A stretch of 64,000 bases of DNA from contig CAOJXR010000001.1 in NCBI GenBank assembly GCA_948465565.1, positions 186,001 to 250,000 on the forward strand. Reading direction: 5' to 3'. The notes under the pieces were generated by a model. That model was not told the DNA's origin. It saw nothing but the letters and a program-made list of their open reading frames with translations, and searched no databases. This document shows, in pieces, positions 24,190 to 32,970 of this stretch (the stretch's first letter is position 1; the number at the start of each line of letters is the position of its first letter). The stretch comes from an uncultured Clostridium sp. (lineage in GTDB: Bacteria; Bacillota; Clostridia; TANB77; CAG-508). The translations under genes were made by a program, and so were the position numbers.

Positions 24190-26187
24190 ATGGAAAACGA
24201 AGAAAACATATTAGGAAAAGAAAAAATAGGAAAATTAATTAGAAAATTTTCAATTCCATGTATCATATCATTATTAGTAAACTCACTTTACAACATAGTT
24301 GACCAAATTTTTATAGGTTGGGGAGTAGGATACTTAGGAAATGGCGCTACAAACGTAGTATTTCCGCTTACAATGATATGTTTAGCATTTGCTTTAATGT
24401 TTGGTGATGGAACATCATCATTTCTAAGTTTAAAACTAGGAGAAAAAAAGCAAAAAGAAGCCGAAAAAGGCGTATCAAGTGGAGTAATTTCATCAATTAT
24501 AATAGCTATTATTTTGGGAGTTGCTACACTTATATTCTTACCACAACTATTAACATTGTTTGGATGTACAGATGCACTAAGAGAATATGCTTTATCATAT
24601 GGTGGAATAATTGCAATAGGTTTACCTTTCATGATGATAGGTACTACTTTAAATTCAATTATTAGAGCTGATGGAAGCCCAAAATTTGCAATGACATCAA
24701 TGGTTGCAGGTGCAATCTTAAATGTTATATTAGACCCCATATTTATTTTTGTATTTGAAATGGGAGTCGAAGGAGCAGCAATTGCAACAGTGATAAGCCA
24801 AATACTAACATTTACAATGAACATACTATATATAAGAAAATTCAAATCTGTACATTTTGATAGAACAAACTTTAAATACGAATTTAGTACATCTAGAAAA
24901 ATAGCAATGCTTGGAATAAGCAGTTTTATAACACAAATGAGTATTGTTATAGTAATGGCAGTAGAAAACAATTTACTTAAAAAATATGGAGCAGAATCAG
25001 AATTCGGTTCAGAAATACCAATCACTGTATTTGGAATAGTAATGAAAATAAGCCAAATATTAAACAGTATAATTATAGGAATTGCAGCAGGTTCACAACC
25101 AATACTTGGTTATAACTATGGTGCACAAAAATATGATAGAGTTAAGAAAACTCTAAAAATAGTATTATGTGTAAGCCTAGTAATAAGCACCATAGCATTT
25201 ATATTATTTCAAACAATACCAGATAAGCTAATACTTATATTTGGTAATGGTGATAGTAAATATATAGAATTTGCATGTTTATCATTTAGAACTTATTTAA
25301 TGTTATGCATAGTAAATGGAATACAAATTCCATCAGGAATATTCTTCCAAGCAATTGGAAAAAGCGTTAAAAGTGCATTATTATCTTCTTCAAGACAAGT
25401 ACTATTTTTAATACCAGCAATGATAACATTTACAAGCATATTTGGAATTAAAGGGTTCTTATATTCAGGACCAGTTGCAGATGGATTAGCTTTTTGTATA
25501 TCAGCAATTTTAATTGCAGTAGAAATACGTAGTCTAGGAAATAAAACAATAAAGAGCAACACATTAGTTGACGATACATCTACAGACAACATTTTAACTG
25601 AACATACAATAATAACAGTATCAAGAGAATATGGATCAGGTGGTAGATATGTTGCAAGACTTATAGCAGATAAATTAGGAATAAAATTTTATGACAAAGA
25701 CTTTGTTATAAAATTAGCTAAAGAAACAGGATTATCTGAAGAATATATTGAAGAAAATGAGCAAAAAAGAACATTTGGAGCAAACCTTGATAATGTAGTA
25801 GCTGGTGAGCTTTCAAGCTCAGATGAACTATTTATAAAAGAGTCTGAATTAATTAAAAAAATTGCACAAAAGGAATCAGCAGTAATAGTTGGAAGATGTT
25901 CAGATTTTATATTAAAGGATATGGATAATGTAATAAAAGTATTCATATACAGTAATGAAGAAAACAAAGTTAAAAGAGCAATTGAATTTTATGGTCTTGA
26001 CGAAGAAAATGCTAAAAAAGAAATAAAGAGAATTGACAAACAAAGAGCAAACCATTACAAACACTATACAGGCAAAGAATGGAAAGATTCAGACAATTAT
26101 GATATATGTATAAATAGTGATACTTTTGGAGTAGAAAAATCAGCAGAAATAATATGCGATATGCTAAAATCAAAAACTAGAGTTTAA
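24190..26187 (+). CDS. MATE efflux pump fused to a cytidylate-kinase-like domain
   Basis: A 665-residue fusion. Residues 1-450 are a 12-helix MATE drug/cation antiporter (RKFSIPCIISLLVNSLYNIVDQIFIG opening split across helix 1; GSQPILGYNYGA near 301). After a short polar linker, residues 473-660 form a cytidylate-kinase-like domain (Cytidylate_kin2 type): ITVSREYGSGGRYVARLIA with the glycine-rich phosphate loop, IKFYDKDF, AVIVGRCSDFIL, and a DKQRANHYKHYTGKEW lid region. The kinase domain would face the cytoplasm. Its substrate and coupling to transport are unknown. AGGAGG precedes the ATG; a structured terminator leader controls it. Confidence 0.88.
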   Translation: MENEENILGKEKIGKLIRKFSIPCIISLLVNSLYNIVDQIFIGWGVGYLGNGATNVVFPLTMICLAFALMFGDGTSSFLSLKLGEKKQKEAEKGVSSGVISSIIIAIILGVATLIFLPQLLTLFGCTDALREYALSYGGIIAIGLPFMMIGTTLNSIIRADGSPKFAMTSMVAGAILNVILDPIFIFVFEMGVEGAAIATVISQILTFTMNILYIRKFKSVHFDRTNFKYEFSTSRKIAMLGISSFITQMSIVIVMAVENNLLKKYGAESEFGSEIPITVFGIVMKISQILNSIIIGIAAGSQPILGYNYGAQKYDRVKKTLKIVLCVSLVISTIAFILFQTIPDKLILIFGNGDSKYIEFACLSFRTYLMLCIVNGIQIPSGIFFQAIGKSVKSALLSSSRQVLFLIPAMITFTSIFGIKGFLYSGPVADGLAFCISAILIAVEIRSLGNKTIKSNTLVDDTSTDNILTEHTIITVSREYGSGGRYVARLIADKLGIKFYDKDFVIKLAKETGLSEEYIEENEQKRTFGANLDNVVAGELSSSDELFIKESELIKKIAQKESAVIVGRCSDFILKDMDNVIKVFIYSNEENKVKRAIEFYGLDEENAKKEIKRIDKQRANHYKHYTGKEWKDSDNYDICINSDTFGVEKSAEIICDMLKSKTRV

Positions 26188-26205
26188 CATGTATAGAACT
26201 ATATA

Positions 26206-26245
26206 AATATAAAAGAAGTAATTTTTTAATTACTTCTTTTATATT
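26206..26245 (+). terminator. Terminator of the MATE fusion gene
   Basis: Perfect 18-bp stem (26206-26223 with 26228-26245), a 4-base T loop, followed by TTT. Confidence 0.85.
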
Positions 26246-26307
26246 TTAAAATTAGTGATATAATCATACCAAAAGGAAGTCGCAATAAATTTAAAGGGGG
26301 TAATAAA

Positions 26308-26667
26308 ATGGGATTTTTAGGAAACATATTATGGTTAATATTTGGAGGATTTATTAGCGGCCTTGGTTGGCTACTTTCTGGTATTTTATGGTGTATAACG
26401 ATTATAGGAATACCATATGGTTTACAATGTTTTAAATTTGCAAACTTAGCATTCATGCCATTTGGAAAAGAGGTTGAATATGGTGGCGGAGCTATATCAT
26501 TTTTAGCAAATATTATTTGGACAATCTTCTTTGGAATACCAATGGCATTAGCCAATTTTGGATGGGGATGCCTTTGTTGCATAACAATAATAGGAATACC
26601 ATTTGGACTACAATTTTTCAAAATAGCTAAACTTGCTTTAGCACCATTTGGAGCAAAAGTTATTTAA
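26308..26667 (+). CDS. YccF-family inner-membrane protein
   Basis: A 119-residue membrane protein of the YccF (DUF307) family. Its two-fold repeat is plain: CITIIGIPYGLQCFKFANLAFMPFG in the first half and CITIIGIPFGLQFFKIAKLALAPFG in the second, each after hydrophobic helices. Function is unknown in all organisms. GGGGGT precedes the start. It is followed by a start-less hydrophobic reading frame and then a two-component operon. Confidence 0.88.
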   Translation: MGFLGNILWLIFGGFISGLGWLLSGILWCITIIGIPYGLQCFKFANLAFMPFGKEVEYGGGAISFLANIIWTIFFGIPMALANFGWGCLCCITIIGIPFGLQFFKIAKLALAPFGAKVI

Positions 26668-26817
26668 GTAAAGGAGATACTAGCCTTTGCAATTGGAACA
26701 ATCGCAACAAATTCACCAATAGCCATAGCAATTCCATGTATTTGTGCAATATATTTTGCAATATTACTTTGGGCGAGTATAATGGTATTTAAAAGAAGAA
26801 ATATAAAAAATATATAA
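26668..26817 (+). pseudogene. Hydrophobic open frame lacking a normal start codon
   Basis: Directly after YccF an open frame of about 49 codons encodes a two-helix hydrophobic segment (IAIPCICAIYFAILLWASIMV) ending KRRNIKNI. AAAGGAG (26670-26676) precedes it, but no ATG, GTG or TTG lies in frame at a usable distance; only ATA or ATT would do. It is either the 3' remnant of a membrane gene or a rare-start small protein. Confidence 0.4.
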
Positions 26818-26826
26818 GGAAAACTT

Positions 26827-27486
26827 ATGAATAAAATTTTAATTATTGAAGACGAATTTAATATAAGAAACATGTTAAATGACCTATTAATAGCAAATAA
26901 ATATGAAACAACAATGGCAGAAAATGCAAAAGAAGCATTATTCAAACACTCAAAATCAATTGATTTAATACTGCTAGACTTAATGTTACCTAAAACAAGT
27001 GGCAAAGAAATAATAAAAAAGTTAAAAGATATTAACAATTGCCCAATAATAGTAGTAAGTGCAATTAACGATGTAGATATGAAAATAAATGTATTTGACT
27101 TAGGTGCAGACGACTATATAACTAAACCATTCCAAAGCAAAGAACTACTTGCACGAATAAAACTAGCAATGCGTCATAATGGAAACGAGAAAATAATTGA
27201 ATACAAAGACATCAAGCTAGATACAGAAAATTACTCTGTAACATGCAATGGAAAAGAAATAGAATTTACTAAAACAGAATTCGAAATTTTAAAACTTTTA
27301 ATATTAAACAAAGGTCAAATAGTAACTAAATCAATTTTATTTGATGATGTATGGGGAACAAAGGATTCAGCAGACGAAAACACATTGAATGTACATATTA
27401 GCAAAATACGTAATAAACTAAAAGTCGCCAACAAAACAGAAGATTATATTGAAACAATTTGGAAAATTGGATATAAATTAAAATAA
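26827..27486 (+). CDS. OmpR-family response regulator (ABC module 1)
   Basis: A 219-residue regulator: receiver domain (1-120) with acidic pocket EDE near 8-10, phosphorylated Asp in LILLDLMLP near 51, and KPF near 101, then a winged-helix DNA-binding domain (TKTEFEILKLLI to GYKLK). It pairs with the kinase at 29348. The transporter promoter downstream carries an 11-bp-spaced direct repeat, its likely target. The layout RR, ABC ATPase, permease, HK is typical of lantibiotic or antimicrobial-peptide self-protection modules. Confidence 0.92.
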   Translation: MNKILIIEDEFNIRNMLNDLLIANKYETTMAENAKEALFKHSKSIDLILLDLMLPKTSGKEIIKKLKDINNCPIIVVSAINDVDMKINVFDLGADDYITKPFQSKELLARIKLAMRHNGNEKIIEYKDIKLDTENYSVTCNGKEIEFTKTEFEILKLLILNKGQIVTKSILFDDVWGTKDSADENTLNVHISKIRNKLKVANKTEDYIETIWKIGYKLK

Positions 27487-27496
27487 TTTTAATTTA

Positions 27497-27528
27497 TTAA
27501 GAGTTTTTTAAGAACTTAAAAATATAAT
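27497..27528 (+). promoter_or_regulatory. ABC module 1 promoter with 11-bp direct repeat
   Basis: TTAAGA at 27497-27502 and again at 27508-27513 (period 11), then TATAAT at 27523-27528, 15 bases from the second repeat's start. No good -35 is present. This is the architecture of an OmpR-family activator replacing the -35 box. Confidence 0.55.
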
Positions 27529-27552
27529 TTCAAACAAAGGGAGGAATTACTT

Positions 27553-28467
27553 ATGAACGAAATTATATTAGAAACGCACAATCTAACTAAAAAATATAAA
27601 TCTTTTGTTGCCTTAGACAATGCTAATATACAAATTTCAAAAGGTGATATATATGGTTTGATTGGAAGAAATGGTGCAGGAAAAACAACCTTAATGAAAC
27701 TAATAACTACTTTAGCAAACAAAACATCGGGAGATTTTAAATTATTTGGAAAAAAAGATACTGAATTAACTGAAACCAAAAGACGTATAGGATGTTTAAT
27801 TGAAAATCCAGCATTTTTTCCAAATCTATCAGCAGTAGAGAATTTAAAATATTATGCAATCCAAAAAGGAATTGTAGATAAAAAGCAGATTGATGAAACA
27901 ATAAACTTAGTAGGTTTAACTGAAGCCAAAAAGAAAAAATTTAAAACATATTCTTTAGGAATGAAACAACGTTTAGGCATTGCATTTGCAATATTGGATA
28001 ATCCAGATTTTATAATATTAGATGAACCAATAAATGGACTTGACCCAATTGGAATTAGTGAATTACGTGATTTATTTAAAAAATTAAATGAAGAAAGAAA
28101 TATAACAATATTAATTTCAAGTCATATTTTAAATGAATTATATCAAGTAGCAAATAAATTTTGCATAATAGAAAAAGGAAGAGTAATAAAAGAAATTACT
28201 AAGCAACAACTTGATGAAGAATGCAGTAAGTGTATTGTAATAAAAACCACTCAAGCCTCAAAAGCAGCTGTAATAATAGAAGAACAATTACAAACAAAAA
28301 ATTATAAAATAATAGACAATCAAGAAATCCGACTTTATGATTACTTAGAAAATAGCGGAAAAGTGAATAAAGTTTTAATAAAGAATGATATAGATATAAT
28401 TAGTCTATACGAAACTGGAATCACATTAGAAGACTATTTCAAAACTGTCATAAAGGAGGAAAAATAA
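27553..28467 (+). CDS. ABC transporter ATPase, BcrA/lantibiotic-immunity type
   Basis: A 304-residue ATPase with Walker A GRNGAGKTTL near 37, Q-loop region ENPAFFPNLSAVENL near 86, signature YSLGMKQRLGIAFA near 137, Walker B FIILDEPINGLDP near 155, and the C-terminal extension usual in BcrA/SpaF-type immunity transporters. AAGGGAGG precedes the start. It pairs with the permease one base downstream. Likely function is removal of, or resistance to, a membrane-active peptide; substrate unknown. Confidence 0.9.
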   Translation: MNEIILETHNLTKKYKSFVALDNANIQISKGDIYGLIGRNGAGKTTLMKLITTLANKTSGDFKLFGKKDTELTETKRRIGCLIENPAFFPNLSAVENLKYYAIQKGIVDKKQIDETINLVGLTEAKKKKFKTYSLGMKQRLGIAFAILDNPDFIILDEPINGLDPIGISELRDLFKKLNEERNITILISSHILNELYQVANKFCIIEKGRVIKEITKQQLDEECSKCIVIKTTQASKAAVIIEEQLQTKNYKIIDNQEIRLYDYLENSGKVNKVLIKNDIDIISLYETGITLEDYFKTVIKEEK

Positions 28468-28468
28468 A

Positions 28469-29320
28469 ATGTTAAATATAATAAAATCAGATTTATATAG
28501 AATATTAAAAGGAAAAGCAATATATATAGCAATAATAATTATGTTTGTAATGGCTACATTCAGTATATTTGGAATGAGTCCAGGATATATTGGAACAACC
28601 ACAGTAGATGAAAAAAACGAAACTAATCAAGAAATATCACCAGAAACTATAGAAGTAATGAAACAAGCCGAGGACACAAACAGTCTTACAGAAATGAGAA
28701 AAATAATAAAAGAACATTTTTATTTTGAATTAGATAAAAAAATTATTGGAGCAAATAGTAATTTATACTATATTTTTATTGTAATAGTTTTTGTGACAAT
28801 ATGTGTTGATTTAGCTAGTAGCACAGCAAAAAATACTTTATCATCAGCAATATCTAGAAAAAAATATTATTTAGCAAAATTAATTACAATACTAATATTA
28901 GGAACAATATTAACTTTAATTAATGATTATTACATATATTTTATGAACATAATAATGAACGGAAAACAATTCTCATCAAACTTTATAGACTTTACTAAAT
29001 GTGTATTAATGCAATATCCTATAATTATTGGAATGTTAGGAATATTAGTGGGTTTAGCATTTGTAACAAGGAAAAGGTCTACATTCAATACTATTAGTAT
29101 AGCATTGTTAATAATAACTCAATTAATATTAATGGCAATAATTACTTTATTCAGAATTGATCCTGTAATATTAAAATGGGAACTTCAGAATATTTTAGAA
29201 AATTTAGTGCAAAATCCAGCAAATGAATATATAATAAAAACTTGTATACTTGGATTTGCATATTTTATAGGAGCAAATTTAATTGGATATTATTCATTTA
29301 AAAAAGCAGAAATAAAATAA
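28469..29320 (+). CDS. ABC-2-type permease of module 1
   Basis: A 283-residue permease with about six membrane helices: one after residue 15, a loop of about 75 residues outside (rich in Thr/Glu), then five helices. It matches lantibiotic-immunity permeases (SpaE/EpiG/BcrB-like) in length and layout; sequence motifs are weak as usual. It starts one base after the ATPase stop, behind AAAGGAGG. Confidence 0.82.
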   Translation: MLNIIKSDLYRILKGKAIYIAIIIMFVMATFSIFGMSPGYIGTTTVDEKNETNQEISPETIEVMKQAEDTNSLTEMRKIIKEHFYFELDKKIIGANSNLYYIFIVIVFVTICVDLASSTAKNTLSSAISRKKYYLAKLITILILGTILTLINDYYIYFMNIIMNGKQFSSNFIDFTKCVLMQYPIIIGMLGILVGLAFVTRKRSTFNTISIALLIITQLILMAIITLFRIDPVILKWELQNILENLVQNPANEYIIKTCILGFAYFIGANLIGYYSFKKAEIK

Positions 29321-29347
29321 AAAAGAAGATAGGAGAGTGAAAATAGC

Positions 29348-30235
29348 ATGGAAATTATAATTTGTATTTTAGGCATTATAATTGTAATGCTATTTTTCTA
29401 TATATCTTTGCTAAAAAAAGAAATAAACAGAATATCTATTCAAGTAAAAGATGTTCGAAATAAAAACTCAAATATACTATTACATACAGAGTTAGGAGAA
29501 AAAAATATCAATGAACTAATACAAGAAATAAACAAAACACTTGTATACATACATAACGAAGAAATACAAATGCATTCTAAAACAGAAGAATTAAGGCAAA
29601 TGATAACAAATGTAGCACACGACATACGAACTCCTTTAACATCTGCTATTGGCTATCTTGAACTTCTTCAAAATAGTAGTCTTGATAATAAGCAAAAAGG
29701 AAAGTATTTTTCAATAATAACTGAAAGATTAAATAAATTATCATATCTAATAACTAACTTTTTTGAATTTTCAAAGATTATTTCAAGTAGCAATGAAATT
29801 GAGTTTAAAAAAGAAAATCTGATTGAAATATTAGAAACCTGTATCGCAGGTTTTTACGAAGATTTTTCAAAAGAGAATAGACAAATAGACTTTATTCATG
29901 ACACAAATAGGCTTGAAATAAACACAAGTAAAACTTTAATGATAAGGATTATAGACAATCTAATTATAAATGCCTATAAGCATAGCAAAAGCAATTTAGA
30001 AATAGCTATATTTCAAGATGAAAACAACATAAAACTACAATTCACAAACAAGGTAGAAAATAATAATTTAAACACGGATATAATATTTGAAAAGTTCTAT
30101 ACAGCAGATGATTCTAGAACAAATGGAAATACTGGACTTGGATTAGCCATTGCAAAGGAATTTGTAAAATTACTAAATGGTGAAATTTATGCTTTAAAAG
30201 AAGGAGATTTACTTAAAATAATAGTAAAATTGTAA
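29348..30235 (+). CDS. Sensor histidine kinase of module 1
   Basis: A 295-residue kinase with a single N-terminal membrane helix (about 3-22) and almost no external domain, typical of intramembrane-sensing kinases. The H-box is NVAHDIRTPLTSAIGYLE near 90-107, the N-box IIDNLIINAYKHSK near 202, and the G-box GNTGLGLAIAKEF near 264. Short transporter-linked kinases often sense through the ABC permease. It is cognate to the regulator at 26827. Confidence 0.9.
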   Translation: MEIIICILGIIIVMLFFYISLLKKEINRISIQVKDVRNKNSNILLHTELGEKNINELIQEINKTLVYIHNEEIQMHSKTEELRQMITNVAHDIRTPLTSAIGYLELLQNSSLDNKQKGKYFSIITERLNKLSYLITNFFEFSKIISSSNEIEFKKENLIEILETCIAGFYEDFSKENRQIDFIHDTNRLEINTSKTLMIRIIDNLIINAYKHSKSNLEIAIFQDENNIKLQFTNKVENNNLNTDIIFEKFYTADDSRTNGNTGLGLAIAKEFVKLLNGEIYALKEGDLLKIIVKL

Positions 30236-30238
30236 AAA

Positions 30239-30892
30239 ATGAAAAAAATACTTATAATATATTTAATTATATCCACAATATTAATATGTACAATATTTGT
30301 ACTTTACAAAATAAATATTATTCCACATAAATACTATACAAACGCAGATTTTAATATTGAAACATATATAAGTAACATTGATAAAGATAATGACGGAATA
30401 GACGACCAAACAGATATATTAAATAATGTAAAACAATATATATCAACCAAGCCCAAATACAAGAGCCAATATTATGCAACTGGATACCCAAATGATGAAT
30501 ATGGTGTATGCACAGATGTTGTTGCTTTTGGGCTAAAAGGTGCTGGATATGATTTGATGGAATTAGTAAACACAGATATAAACAATAACAAAGAAAAATA
30601 TAATATAGAACAAGTAGATAAGAATATTGATTTCAGAAGAGTTAAAAATTTAGATATATACTTCAAAAACAATCACATCTCACTAACTACAGACTTATCT
30701 AAAACAGAAGAATGGCAAGCTGGAGATATAGTTGTTTTTAACGAACATATTGGAATAATATCAGATAAAAGAAATAAAAAAGGAATCCCATTTTTATTTC
30801 ATCATGCAAGTTATATGCAAGTAAATTATGAAGAAGATATCTTAGAATTATATGGACAAGAAGCTATAATAGGTCATTATAGAATTAGTTAA
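30239..30892 (+). CDS. DUF1287 protein, membrane-anchored
   Basis: A 217-residue protein with an N-terminal membrane anchor or signal (ILIIYLIISTILICTIFVLY) and a DUF1287 domain: DKDNDGIDD, YPNDEYGVCTDVVAFGLKGAGYDL (Cys about residue 93) and a later WQAGDIVVF...HIGIIS segment with a His. DUF1287 is related to NlpC/P60-type hydrolases, so a wall or peptide substrate is plausible. It begins 3 bases after the kinase stop and probably belongs to the resistance operon. Note Ca-like DxDNDG residues. Confidence 0.78.
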   Translation: MKKILIIYLIISTILICTIFVLYKINIIPHKYYTNADFNIETYISNIDKDNDGIDDQTDILNNVKQYISTKPKYKSQYYATGYPNDEYGVCTDVVAFGLKGAGYDLMELVNTDINNNKEKYNIEQVDKNIDFRRVKNLDIYFKNNHISLTTDLSKTEEWQAGDIVVFNEHIGIISDKRNKKGIPFLFHHASYMQVNYEEDILELYGQEAIIGHYRIS

Positions 30893-30903
30893 TTTAATAA
30901 TAG

Positions 30904-30941
30904 AAAAGCTATGGTATTATATTTTCAATACCATAGCTTTT
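30904..30941. terminator. Bidirectional terminator between DUF1287 and CotF-like genes
   Basis: Perfect 15-bp stem (30904-30918 with 30927-30941), A-rich left and T-rich right, between convergent genes. Confidence 0.85.
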
Positions 30942-30947
30942 ATTCTA

Positions 30948-31499
30948 TTACAATGATATAGGATTATAAATGCTTGAAATATTACCAATTTGTTCACCAG
31001 TAGCCAAAATTATAGGATAATAGTCATGTTTTGCCATCCATTGATAAACTTCAAAAGAATGATTACAGCTCATAGTATATGCATCCTTCAAAAACTCTCT
31101 CAATTTTGGATCAACTGCTTCCATTGAAGCAACTGCATATTCTTTTCCAGCTCTTTTTAATGTTAGAAAATATGATAATGCAATTTCTCTATCAGTTAAA
31201 CTTGTAACATTAGTATTTACTGTAATTGGTTGGGCGAGTTTAGATTTATCAACATTCTCAGAGAAAATTGAGGTATTAAGCGCTGGTACATTTAGTTTAC
31301 CTGTTGCACTGCAAGCATCTTTCACAAATTCTACTTTTCGATTATAATCTTCAATATGAATAGGAAAATGAGTACATAACATAGCCTTTAATTCTGGGTC
31401 AGTAACTTGATTTTTAAATAATGACATACATGTAATTGTATTAACACAGCTATTAATCAAACCCTCTAAATAACTTAATTCACATATTGTTAATTTCAT
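30948..31499 (-). CDS. CotF-like spore coat protein
   Basis: A 183-residue helical protein of the Coat F (CotF) family. Helical regions ELSYLEGLINSCVNTITCMSLF and the C-terminal KEYAVASMEAVDPKLREFLKDAYTMSCNHSFEVYQWMAKHDYYP match the ferritin-like CotF layout. GGAGGTG precedes ATG at 31499; an in-frame upstream start at 31538 lies beyond that site and was rejected. It suggests that the organism sporulates. Convergent with DUF1287. Confidence 0.78.
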   Translation of the reverse strand: MKLTICELSYLEGLINSCVNTITCMSLFKNQVTDPELKAMLCTHFPIHIEDYNRKVEFVKDACSATGKLNVPALNTSIFSENVDKSKLAQPITVNTNVTSLTDREIALSYFLTLKRAGKEYAVASMEAVDPKLREFLKDAYTMSCNHSFEVYQWMAKHDYYPIILATGEQIGNISSIYNPISL

Positions 31500-31667
31500 A
31501 TAAAGCACCTCCAAATTTATAAAAAATAGTATAACCAAATTACAATAATGTATACTAAATCATAATTTAAAGAATTATCTTCTAAAGTATTTCTATCAAT
31601 AAATGCATAATAGTAGACTTTCAACCACACATATGATATTATTCTAAAAACGAAAGTGAGGTATACT

Positions 31668-32540
31668 ATGGAACTAATACAAGTAGGAGAAAAAACATAT
31701 TACATAAAAAATCCAACTAACATAGGAATATATAAAACAAATGAAAACGAAGTTTATATAATTGATTCTGGAAATGATAAAGATGCAGGAAAGAAAATAT
31801 TAAAAATTGTTGTAGAACAAGGATGGAGTATAAAAGGAATCATTTCGACTCATTCAAACGCTGACCATATAGGAGGTAACAAGGTAATTCAAGATAGAAC
31901 AGGTTGTAAAATTTTAGCACACAATATTGAAAAAGCATTCATTGAATATCCAATATTAGAAACATCATTTTTATATGGTGGATACCCCTTTAAAGAACTA
32001 AAAAACAAATTTTTATTAGCCAAAGAATCTGTTGTAATTCCAATAGAAAACAATTTACCAGACGGTTTAGAATATATAAATTTAAAAGGACATTTCTTTG
32101 ATATGATAGGAATTAAAACATCTGATAATGTTTACTTTTTGGCTGACTCATTATTCAGTAAAGATACAATTGAAAAATATCACTTATTTTTTATTTATGA
32201 TGTAAAAGAATATCTACAAACATTAGAGAATTTAAAAAATTTAACTGGCAAGCTATACATTCCATCACATTGCGAAGCAGCAAATGATATAAATAGTTTG
32301 ATAGAATTAAACAAAAGCAAGATAGAAGAAATATCTTGCAAAATATTAGAATGTTGTAAAAAAGAGGCTACTTTTGAGGAAATATTAAAGTACATATTTG
32401 ACGAATATAATTTAATTATGAACCCTAATCAATATGTGCTTATTGGAAGCACAATAAGATCATACTTATCTTATTTATACAATGAAGGAAAGATAACATA
32501 TGAATTTAAAGAAAATAAAATGATATGGAAAACAATATAG
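31668..32540 (+). CDS. MBL-fold metallo-hydrolase with variant metal motif
   Basis: A 290-residue metallo-beta-lactamase-fold protein. The first motif reads THSNADHIGG, so the second His of HxHxDH is Asn. The other ligands are kept: GH in NLKGHFFD, Asp in FLADSLFS, and His in IPSHCE. A helical C-terminal region (about 210-290) is winged-helix-like. The start at 31668 uses GTGAGG 7 bases upstream. The change may alter metal number or mean a non-canonical substrate. It stands alone just before the toxin locus. Confidence 0.82.
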   Translation: MELIQVGEKTYYIKNPTNIGIYKTNENEVYIIDSGNDKDAGKKILKIVVEQGWSIKGIISTHSNADHIGGNKVIQDRTGCKILAHNIEKAFIEYPILETSFLYGGYPFKELKNKFLLAKESVVIPIENNLPDGLEYINLKGHFFDMIGIKTSDNVYFLADSLFSKDTIEKYHLFFIYDVKEYLQTLENLKNLTGKLYIPSHCEAANDINSLIELNKSKIEEISCKILECCKKEATFEEILKYIFDEYNLIMNPNQYVLIGSTIRSYLSYLYNEGKITYEFKENKMIWKTI

Positions 32541-32613
32541 GAATATAAAAAAGCATATCAATAAAGTGTCGAAAATTGTCGACGAATAATATGACAATTA
32601 TTGTTATATTCAC

Positions 32614-32642
32614 TTGTAATTCTTGTACGAATATAGTATAGT
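32614..32642 (+). promoter_or_regulatory. Promoter of the putative type I toxin mRNA
   Basis: TTGTAA (32614-32619), 17 bases, TATAGT (32637-32642). The predicted start near 32649 leaves a 15-base leader before the toxin ATG. An inverted repeat AATTGTC/GACAATT (32574-32599) lies upstream. Confidence 0.6.
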
Positions 32643-32663
32643 GTCAAACATAGAAACGTGAAT

Positions 32664-32756
32664 ATGCAGAGTGGGAGCCACCTTTTACTTTTAATAGGAA
32701 TGTCCATAATAGCGATTATCTTAGTAATCATCATCTTGTTTTTGCTACATAGATAA
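32664..32756 (+). CDS. Putative type I toxin, 30-residue membrane peptide
   Basis: A 30-residue peptide: short polar start MQSGSH, then one continuous hydrophobic helix of about 21 residues rich in Ile/Leu, ending FLLHR. Size and layout match type I toxins such as Fst or TxpA-like peptides that depolarise the membrane. The ribosome site is poor (GTGA), which is common for such toxins. A convergent antisense RNA with its own consensus promoter overlaps the 3' end of its transcript. No homology is claimed; the call rests on architecture. Confidence 0.6.
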   Translation: MQSGSHLLLLIGMSIIAIILVIIILFLLHR

Positions 32757-32838
32757 TAAAAAATAACCATTTCTGCTTTTGTCAGGGAAATGGTTATTTA
32801 ACTATTACATGGCAACCACTTTGTGGTCACGTTTCTTT
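32755..32838 (-). ncRNA. Putative antisense RNA antitoxin
   Basis: A minus-strand transcript of about 84 nt is expected from a consensus promoter (TTGACA, 17 bases, TATAAT). It carries a CCAC/GTGG hairpin and ends in a 12-bp terminator (arms 32798-32787 and 32773-32762) followed by six T residues. It overlaps the toxin mRNA 3' end through the shared terminator, as in convergent txpA/ratA or fst-type loci. Confidence 0.6.
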
Positions 32839-32844
32839 ATAATT

Positions 32845-32873
32845 ATTATATAAGGATGAATTTGAATTGTCAA
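32845..32873 (-). promoter_or_regulatory. Consensus promoter of the antisense RNA
   Basis: Minus strand: TTGACA (32873-32868), exactly 17 bases, TATAAT (32850-32845). It is stronger than the toxin promoter, as expected for an excess antitoxin RNA. Nothing codable follows on this strand. Confidence 0.75.
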
Positions 32874-32970
32874 TAAATATTTTTAAAACATTTTTAATTA
32901 TTCCAATCTCAAAAAATATCAGAAATAAGTAATGGAACAGCATATCCTTTAATAATACCTATGCAAAATC

